Both the position numbers and the translations under genes were made by a program. The notes beneath the pieces were generated by a model that made no database searches, had not been told where the DNA came from, and saw only the letters and a program-made list of their open reading frames with translations. This document shows, one piece after another, positions 38,689 through 45,627 of a stretch of DNA of 64,000 bases (its first letter is position 1; every line of letters begins with the position of its first letter). Origin of the DNA: Siphonodentalium dalli (lineage: Eukaryota; Mollusca; Scaphopoda; Gadilida; Siphonodentaliidae); contig CP136064.1 of NCBI GenBank assembly GCA_032622095.1, forward strand, positions 143,857,954 to 143,921,953, written 5' to 3'.

Positions 38689-38696
38689 GTTCCGAG

Positions 38697-40100
38697 GGAT
38701 ATGAGTATATAGCGAGTTGCTATATGGCCATGGATGAGGTGCATATGCATACATGGAGTGACATGGATGGTGTATTAGTGTATCTTGAGTGGCTATTCGG
38801 ATATGGTGTGACAAATAGGGATACAGGGAGTGACATGGCCAATGTTGAGGCGAATATGTATACAAGGATTGACCATGATCATGTATGAATGTTTTGAATA
38901 GGTACACACCGGGTGACTATATGACCATAGGTCAGATGAAGGAGTATACCAGGTGACATGGGTGAGGGTATGAGTATGAAGCGAGTGGCTATATGGCCAT
39001 TGGTGAGGTGCATATGTATACCGGAATGACTTTATGGCCATTGTTGTGGTGTTAATGTAGATATTGATTGTCTATTTGACCATGCGTTTGGAGAATAGGT
39101 ATACAGGGGGTGACCTTATGGCCAATGGTGAGATGAATGGGTATACAAGGAGTGACTATATGGTTATGGGTCATGTTTAGGAGTATACCCAGTGTGCCTG
39201 CATTGTGACGCATGGCTGTATGGTCATCCGTGGTCATGGGTCAGGTGTACATGTATACAGTTGGTCACTATATTGTTATGTTTGTGGTGTTTATGTATAT
39301 ATGTAATGACTGTGTGCTAATGCGTGGCTATCGCTTTCCACGCTTAACGCCCCCCATCTACATAAACATCATCAAGATGGAGAGCTATCTGACATGACCT
39401 CTTTATTGATTAACATACCCTTGAGTTATTGTAGAAAGCGATAGCCACCCAAGATACAGATGTACAACCCACCCATTACCCAAGTCACTCCATATGTACA
39501 TAAACACCACACAAATGACAACATAGTAACCCACTTTATACACGTACACCTGATCATGCAGCCATACTTGGTTATACCCGTACATACCACACATGACGAT
39601 ACAGCCACGAGTCACCATGCATGAACACCGGGTATACACCTACACCCGACGCATGACCAAAAAGTCACTCTATGTATACATATTCACGATCATACAGTCA
39701 CTCATTGTATACACATTCACCTCACCATGGACCATACAGCCACTACATGTATACCTATTCGCCATACACATGACCATATAGTCAATCCAGGTATACATAT
39801 GCACAATACCGATGGTGAACCCTTCCAGATATACCAATACCCGCACATACGACCACTCATAAGTTCTATACTTGCCACTCATAAGTTATATACACGCCAT
39901 CCACGATCATACATCTACTCCCCATACACTACCAATGATAACACATCCACAACATATATAAATATATGTCACACCGTCACCAATAGGGGACTCCCTATAT
40001 ACCCACACATCATTCATGACCATACAATAACTCCCTGTGTACCTAATATCCTCATATATGGTCATAGAGTAACTCCATGGCTGCCATCTTGGCTTCCACT
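38697..40100. repeat. Large inverted minisatellite
   Basis: From 38697 to about 39345 a degenerate 40-50 bp unit (gtgactatatggccatgggtg plus tatgtatac) is repeated on the plus strand. From about 39430 to 40090 the same unit appears reverse-complemented (gtatacatattcaccatac, catgaccatatagtca). The centre has gtggctatcgctttc at about 39327 and its exact reverse complement at about 39434. The long frames here, including 39727-40323, are artefacts of the repeat. Confidence 0.8.
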
Positions 40101-40369
40101 CTGTATCCAGTTGACAAATTTGTATCATAGTGGGCCTGAATACCCACATATGATGGTTCATCTCAGTTCCGTCTCAAAGTTCTGCCCATTTCTTTTCAAT
40201 AATATGACCAGAATCACAAGAGAGGTTCCTTGCAAAATTCCATACTGCAACTTTAAAATGAATTTGTCATGTCCCATACGGAACTGGAACAAATATAATA
40301 GAACGTATTTGTCAGTTAATTAACTAATACGTAAAATAACCAAGTGAGTCACAATTTGCTATCTTTTTT

Positions 40370-41345
40370 GGATAACGCAGAGAATAATGTTCGGGATATG
40401 TTAACTTTTAACTTTTTACAAATTTGGTTGCCATTTTGGAAGCCATCTTGAGCATTTTAGTCTTTAAACACCACAGTGTGACACACTTAAGATAGACCAA
40501 AACAATAAACACCTTTGATACCAAAGATAGTTGCATTTTACTTGAACAAATGGTCGAACCCTGAAAAGTGAATTTTTGCCAATATTTTTGTCAAGTTTGT
40601 GACAGAAAAATCCCATATTTCTGGTGATGTCAGTGGTGACAATAGTAAAAATGATTCATGGTGCATTAGACATGTTAGTATGCAATGTATAGAATACAGA
40701 TTAGCCAATTGTATACATCAACCACAACTTCTAAGCGATTGCAGGACACCCTGGGGCAATATTTACCATTTTCCATATTTTGGCGGCCATTTTCGCAGCC
40801 ATTTTGAGCCAAGGTAAGATTTTTGGTTCCAGAGAGTTGGAATATTCATTGGTAATGATATGCCTCACTTACATTACAATGTTCTTTTCATTTCTTGTTG
40901 AAATATGACTAGAATCCCAATTGTGATTTTTTTTTAAATGTTGTACCGCGTTCTGTAAAATCGAATTTTTTAGGGATCAGAAGGGGTTAGCACCCCAATA
41001 GTTGCACATTTAATTGCTCCAATGATCAGTTAATATACAAAACACTAAATAAAGTCGTATTACTCAACCAGTTCCAAACAGCATGAATTGATCTAGAAGA
41101 TATTTGTGAAAAAATGTCATATTTTCAACTTCCGGCGGCCATTTTGGCGGCCATCATAGATAGTGAGTTTCAATTTTGGCCCAAAAAAGTGTCATTATGT
41201 CTTAGCTTCACGAAAATGTATACATTTGTATACATTTTACAAGATTTTCCCGCGTTAATTTGCATAAAACTAATCAAGGTCTGGTCTGAAAAACGGCGGC
41301 CATGATGGACGCCATCTTGTCTGGAGTCTACACGGCCACTTTTTT
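40370..41345 (+). repeat. Degenerate repeat, about 355 bp, with GGCCATTTT cores
   Basis: The phrase ttggcggccattttggcggc or variants recurs near 40427, 40785, 41134 and 41296. The first three are about 355 bp apart and share flanking phrases such as aaaaatcccatatttc. I see no gene. Confidence 0.5.
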
Positions 41346-41489
41346 TTCTTGTTAACATTGCTTAAAAGTTGAAGGACATAATAAGGAACAAAATGAGTGG
41401 GGTGAAGTTAAGTCCCAGGGGGGGTGCAAGGGTACCCCTATTAGCTCCCGGACCAAATACAGGAAGAAAACATCATGTGGCCGCCCTAC

Positions 41490-41702
41490 ATTTTCGTTCG
41501 GCGGAATGCAGATTTTTCAAGAATGGATGTGTCATCGTCCCGTGGATAAAAACACTACTTTTACCATCAGAAAACAAGTTCAAACTTCTATTTTACTATT
41601 TAGTATATATTAGACTAACATTTTCTGCAATAATCTGTCACCCAAACATGAAAATGTGAACCTAATGCTAGTTTTTCTTTTAAGATTTTCGACGATTTTC
41701 GT
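41490..41702 (+). repeat. Interspersed repeat of about 206 bp, copy B
   Basis: Near-identical inverted copy of 35637-35842. It runs directly into the 209-bp satellite at about 41700, with no spacer. Confidence 0.7.
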
Positions 41703-41882
41703 TGCAATATTAATGAAGGGGATATGCTAACCTTTCGAATGATGTATAATATGTATCGTTATATAGCGCAAAACGCGAGAAATGTGAGCTTATATCTCTG
41801 TTCCTGATTCCCGGTACTCGGATTTTTTCGTTTTTAGCTAATTTCTTATTCAACGCTCGCCGTTCCTGGCCAAGTGTACGCT
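41703..41882 (+). repeat. 209-bp satellite, left flank of the Polinton
   Basis: A partial monomer running from ttgcaatattaatgaagggg to ccaagtgtacgct. It belongs to the variant with cccggtactcgg, also seen at about 60960-61110 and 61380-61525. It ends in the TACGCT target duplication. Confidence 0.9.
41877..41882. other. Polinton target duplication, left (TACGCT)
   Basis: Exact 6-bp match to 57633-57638. Six-base duplications are characteristic of Polinton integration. Confidence 0.95.
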
Positions 41883-42232
41883 AGTAGTAATGGGGGCCAC
41901 TATGGCCCAGTACCCCCCAGACAGGGACACTATGGCCCAGTACCCCCCAGACAGGGACACTATGGCCCAGTACCCCCCAGACAGGGACACTATGGCCCAG
42001 TACCCCCCAGACAGGGACACTATGGCCCAGTACCCCCCAGACATGGACACTATGGCCCAGTACCCCCCAGACATGAACACTATGGCCCAGTACCCCCCAG
42101 ACATAGACATACTGGGCCATAGTGTCCCTGTCTGGGGGTACTGGGCCATAGTTCCCCCCTCTGAGGATAGATGTTCATGTCATTGATGTGACATTTCTGA
42201 TCGAAAAAATGAAAATGGACTTAGAATTATTT
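41883..42232 (+). repeat. Polinton left terminal inverted repeat
   Basis: Starts AGTAGTAATGGGGGCC, then about seven direct copies of a 30-bp unit (cactatggcccagtaccccc plus cagacaggga), then one and a half copies in reverse orientation (about 42108-42157), then a unique part including ctgaggatagatgtt and gacatttctgatcgaaaaaa that also occurs at the right end. The inner edge is placed where similarity to the right end fades, near 42232. Confidence 0.88.
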
Positions 42233-42370
42233 TTTTCAAAAGGAAAATCTCACTTTGGAAAATATCAATTAGCTATCAAGAGTTTCTTTTCGATGAATTC
42301 ATCTTAGTTCATAAACGATGACCAAGTAAAGTTATCAAATGCAATGATCAAGAAAAATGTTCAGTATGTT

Positions 42371-43205
42371 TCTTGTGTTCAGTTTTTTTGTATAAAATAT
42401 GTACAATTCCAAAACACAAAACTAGAAAAACATTCCATATTTTCCTAACGAGGTAACAACTATATCAAATCATGTGTACCAAATAATAGATAATGATCTA
42501 ACGAAATTAAAAACATTTGTTTGATCGCTATACAATACTGATTAAGAAAAATATGCATGTTGATCCGTCTCTGAAAAAACACAACTTGAGGAAATACTTG
42601 TCAATTTTTAAGTTCAATGCGTTGTGTTTTCATTGACGCCCGTGTAACAATCTTGTGTTCAGTTTTATGTATAAAATATGTACAATTCCAAAACACAAAA
42701 CTAGAAAAACATTCCATATTTTCCTAACAAGGTAACAAATATATCAAATCATGTGTACCAAATAATAGATAATGATCTAACGAAATTAAAAACATTTGTT
42801 TGATCGCTATACAATAATGATCAAGAAAAATATGCATGTTGATCCGTCTCTGAAAAAACACAACTTGAGGAAATACTTGTCAATTTTTAAGTTCAATGCG
42901 TTGTGTTTTCATTGACGCCCGTGTAACAATCTTGTGTTCAGTTTTATGTATAAAATATGTACAATTCCAAAACACAAAACTAGAAAAACATTCCATATTT
43001 TCCTAACGAGGTAACAAATATATCAAATCATGTGTACCAAATAATAGATAATGATCTAACGAAATTAAAAACATTTGTTTGATCGCTATACAATAATGAT
43101 CAAGAAAAATATGCATGTTGATCCGTCTCTGAAAAAACACAACGTCAGGAAATATTTGTCAGTTTTAACGCCAACGCGACATGTGATTTCATTGTCGCCC
43201 GTGTC
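42371..43205 (+). repeat. Three tandem 280-bp repeats in the Polinton left arm
   Basis: The marker tcttgtgttcagttt starts at 42371, 42651 and 42930, giving units of 280 and 279 bp that are nearly identical. A diverged partial fourth copy, together with the sequence that precedes the first unit (aaacgatgaccaagtaaagt), lies at about 44150-44390. No coding frame of note. Confidence 0.88.
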
Positions 43206-43354
43206 AAATGTATACAAATATTTTCGAATTTGATCAACCTTACATTGCATTGCTATCAAGAGATGGATCCGTTAACAGAATTTCTTCAGAGTGAGATATA
43301 GTGATCCTGTATACATATGCTGCGCCACAGTCAACAGTCCAAGCTAATACGACA

Positions 43355-43742
43355 ATGACTATAGGTGGTGATACACTCATTTTAAAAGCGATTTTAGATG
43401 AACTGAGATGTCTTCGCAGGGATATTGACGTGAAAACGCAAGTAACGCATCATGAAGTGAAAGTGAGTCTTCGTTTCGTTGCAGAACAGATAGATATCCC
43501 AATCAGGGTTCATGATGTTCAGAGATCGAAAGAGCAGAAACAGATCAAAAAAGGAAAATTCATCGGCGACGGAAGAAAAACAACCTAAGAGTATCATGAA
43601 GGCTTCTACTGAGACAAAAGTCAGATTTCATCTTCCTTGTAAAGAATCTAGAGATACAGAGAAATGTGATGAATTCGCAAAAGCTCTCGGTTCTCATGGG
43701 AAAGATATGTCAAGATATAAGAAAAACACAAAACGGTGTTAA
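43355..43742 (+). pseudogene. Left-arm basic protein, possibly frameshifted
   Basis: Two overlapping frames: 43355-43588 (first ATG at 43355; ILKAILDELRCLRRDID looks like a coiled coil) and 43512-43742 (highly basic, RDRKSRNRSKK, then PKSIMKAS and KVRFHLP, ending KKNTKRC). The shared basic composition and direction suggest one gene with a frameshift, but two genes are possible. The pair SIMK ... KVRF resembles the SILK and RVxF docking motifs for protein phosphatase 1. A histone-type 3' stem-loop begins 22 bases after the stop. A short upstream peptide start (MDPLTEFLQ, ATG near 43264) could be a first exon. No family recognised. Confidence 0.45.
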
Positions 43743-43764
43743 AGTCAGATGATAAATTTAAAAC

Positions 43765-43780
43765 GGCCCTTTTCAGGGCC
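43765..43780 (+). terminator. Histone-type mRNA 3' stem-loop, copy 1
   Basis: GGCCCTTTTCAGGGCC matches every position of the metazoan histone 3' stem-loop consensus (GGYYYUUYUNARRRCC): a 6-bp stem with a 4-base loop. It is preceded by AAAAC and followed by ACCA, as in histone genes. It starts 22 bases after the stop of the basic ORF. A purine-rich stretch (aataagaaaac, about 43795) follows where the U7-binding downstream element would lie. In histone mRNAs this structure binds SLBP and replaces the poly(A) tail. Confidence 0.75.
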
Positions 43781-44530
43781 ACCAAAATAGTTACAATAAG
43801 AAAACTCATGCTAATGCTTTGTTTAAAATCTATACTTCTACAGCTCTCAAAAATATTTGTTCTTCACAAAATTACATGCATGTTTTTTATCAACATGTTA
43901 GTTATCTGGTAAATGTTATATTTGCTAGACAAAACTTCTTTTGTTACCAGTCACTTTCTTATAATTTTTTTGGATGCAAATCACATCTACATTTTAGAAT
44001 TGTTTAATCAACAACAAATATTTGAAAAATGACAAATGTTTCCTGACGTTGTGTTTCTTTTCAGTGCATTATCTGTTAGTTTCACCATTTCGATATGTTA
44101 TAGATTAAATTCATGATAGTATATGCAATTAATTAAGATGTTTTAACATATGAATTCATCTTCGTTCATAAACGATGACCAAGTAAAGTTATCAAATGCA
44201 ATGATCAAGAAAAATGTTCAGTATGTTTCTTGTGTTCAGTTTTATGTATAAAATATGTACATTTTCAAAACAAAAACAAAAACTAGAAAAACGAGGTAAA
44301 AAATATATCAAATCATGTGTACCAAATAATAGATAATGATCTAACGAAATTAAAAAAACATTTGTTTGATCGCTATACAATAATGATCAACCAGAACCTC
44401 TGACCTAATTGATTTGGCTAACTGGGTACGCCGGCGTAATAGTAAGCCTGTTTTTTTTTATGTTAGACTTGTGTCTGTGGTCCAGACATGTAAAATACGT
44501 TGCGTATTGAGAAGGAGTTATCATTAAACT
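43781..44530. other. Polinton left-arm spacer with a partial 280-bp repeat
   Basis: No gene supported. The stretch 44150-44390 repeats the sequence found at about 42295-42540 with small deletions. The remaining short frames are AT-rich and unremarkable. Confidence 0.55.
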
Positions 44531-44534
44531 TTTT

Positions 44535-44786
44535 TTGAACTTTTTACCGGATTTTCCCGATGCCTCCTGTGCGGTCGTGAAACCAATTTATTGTCCTATC
44601 GTCATTCTCGGTGTCTATCAGCTTGACTATCTCTTTCTGCCATGGCAAAGTTTCATTGCTTGTTGCTTGTTGTAGAGGTCTTTCTTGTTATTTTCTTCAA
44701 TGATCTTTGATGCTATACGCCGGCATTTTTCTTCATGTAGTACAAAGCGGTCTCTATGTTCGTCAATCATCTGTTCTGTTGACTTG
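44535..44786 (-). pseudogene. Rep-like superfamily 3 helicase remnant
   Basis: Minus-strand translation gives KSTEQMIDEHRDRFVLHEEK in one frame and, after a one-base shift near 44645, PWQKEIVKLID, DDRTINWFHD and GGIGK just before a stop. Another frame shift at the end completes a Walker A lysine-serine. The succession PWQ, acidic-RTIxW, then a glycine-rich Walker A loop is the start of the superfamily 3 helicase domain of Rep proteins from CRESS-DNA viruses and related replicons. Walker B and later motifs are missing. It lies antisense to the Polinton genes, next to a polymerase duplication. Identification rests on motif order only. Confidence 0.55.
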
Positions 44787-44787
44787 C

Positions 44788-44878
44788 CACCAAAGTTTCA
44801 AAATTACATTGGACCTTACTTGGCTTCTGATTACTACAAACCAGACATGATGAGCGTGGAAAATCGAGAGAAATTCTT
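44788..44878 (+). repeat. Exact 91-bp copy of a polymerase gene segment
   Basis: Identical, base for base, to 47510-47600 inside the polymerase gene and in the same orientation. It encodes FQNYIGPYLASDYYKPDMM and following residues in the same frame as the original, then stops at 44880-44882 after an extra base. The second histone-type stem-loop begins 20 bases later. Confidence 0.93.
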
Positions 44879-44901
44879 ATGAATCCTGGAAAAGAGAAAA
44901 C

Positions 44902-44917
44902 GGCCCTTTTCAGGGCC
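44902..44917 (+). terminator. Histone-type mRNA 3' stem-loop, copy 2
   Basis: The same 16 bases as at 43765, preceded by AAAAC and followed by ACACA. Outside a shared core of about 22 bases the two loci are unrelated in sequence. It follows the duplicated polymerase fragment, whose short frame ends 20 bases earlier. The downstream purine stretch (cccaaaagg) is weaker than for copy 1. Confidence 0.7.
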
Positions 44918-44985
44918 ACACACATTTCCCAAAAGGTTACTCTTTCATAGCTGAAAAAAACAAAACACGATTGTTCAATTCATAA

Positions 44986-44991
44986 TTTATT
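44986..44991 (-). promoter_or_regulatory. Polyadenylation signal for the antisense zinc-knuckle gene
   Basis: AATAAA on the minus strand, about 15 bases beyond the stop codon of the gene ending at 45007. Confidence 0.6.
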
Positions 44992-45006
44992 CACACAACA
45001 TAATTT

Positions 45007-45558
45007 TCAATTGTTTGTGTCGATTCGTTTATCTGTTTTTGGAATGTAGAATGGTCTCAGCTTCTTTTTCTTGGAAGTTTTCTTGGAATTTTCAATTTCT
45101 GGATGTTTATCTTCAGATTTGTTCTGTGAATCATTCGTAGGATCAACAGGTCGGTCTTGTTTGGAAACATCTGATGTTGTAGACATCTCTTCAGTTTTGA
45201 TATCTGCATTTGGTCTTGTATTGTTACTGCTTGTAGACTTTTGTATAGTTTTCACATTTTTTTTGTCGCCGAAATCTGCTTTACAATGGAAGGACCCATG
45301 GGAGTCTTGTCCGCATTTGTAACAGTAACCATATGGCGGTTTCCAATTTTTATCAGCTTTGTTTTTCTCTTGTTTCTCTTGCCATTGCATTTTGTTACAA
45401 AGTTTAAACAAATCGGTAGAGATCCGTCTCAATTCAACAAGATTATCTTGAATTTTTCTAGTCTGTGGTTGTGTTGATTTTTTTGAATCTTCTTTATGTA
45501 GCTCAATATCGCTCTCTTCAATAACTGCGATGAAAATTCTATAAAAGCAGATGTAATT
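45007..45558 (-). CDS. Antisense zinc-knuckle protein of the Polinton
   Basis: The minus-strand frame is open for 184 codons and ends at 45007, followed by an AATAAA signal. It has one CCHC zinc knuckle (CYKCGQDSHGSFHC: C-x2-C-x4-H-x4-C), a single-strand nucleic acid-binding fold, near its middle. A Ser/Thr/Asp/Lys-rich disordered part and a basic tail (KKTSKKKKLRPFYIPK) follow. No ATG occurs in the first 55 or so codons; acceptor-like sequences (tttatag, catcgcag) near 45525-45545 suggest an upstream exon. The N-terminal AVIEESDIE is encoded by a 23-bp segment also found inverted in the divergent polymerase gene. Function unknown. Confidence 0.55.
   Translation of the reverse strand, partial: NYICFYRIFIAVIEESDIELHKEDSKKSTQPQTRKIQDNLVELRRISTDLFKLCNKMQWQEKQEKNKADKNWKPPYGYCYKCGQDSHGSFHCKADFGDKKNVKTIQKSTSSNNTRPNADIKTEEMSTTSDVSKQDRPVDPTNDSQNKSEDKHPEIENSKKTSKKKKLRPFYIPKTDKRIDTNN
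45506..45528 (-). repeat. 23-bp inverted repeat shared by two divergent genes (copy 1)
   Basis: The minus-strand sequence gcagttattgaagagagcga plus tat is identical to 45706-45728 on the plus strand. In both genes it is read in the same frame as AVIEESD. Confidence 0.92.
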
Positions 45559-45627
45559 CTACACTTTACACATCAACTCCGAAGAAGCCAGTCGCAATAT
45601 TTTTTGCTGACAAAACTCAAGACAAAA

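Noticed and set aside
39727-40323. 198-codon plus-strand frame
   Set aside because: It crosses the inverted minisatellite and consists of repeat translation (CIPIRHTHDH...); no domain.
41890-42110. CRISPR-like spacing of a 30-bp repeat
   Set aside because: The units are directly adjacent with no variable spacers, and the context is an animal mobile element.
41850-42186. Long overlapping frames on both strands with ten-residue repeats (HYGPVPPRQG, AQYPPDRDTM)
   Set aside because: They are translations of the 30-bp minisatellite in the Polinton terminal repeat; 30 is divisible by three, so all frames stay open. The same applies to 57197-57824.
43765-44917. A host histone gene as the source of the stem-loops
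   Set aside because: No histone coding sequence (H2A, H2B, H3, H4 or H1) is visible near either stem-loop, and both lie inside the Polinton boundaries.
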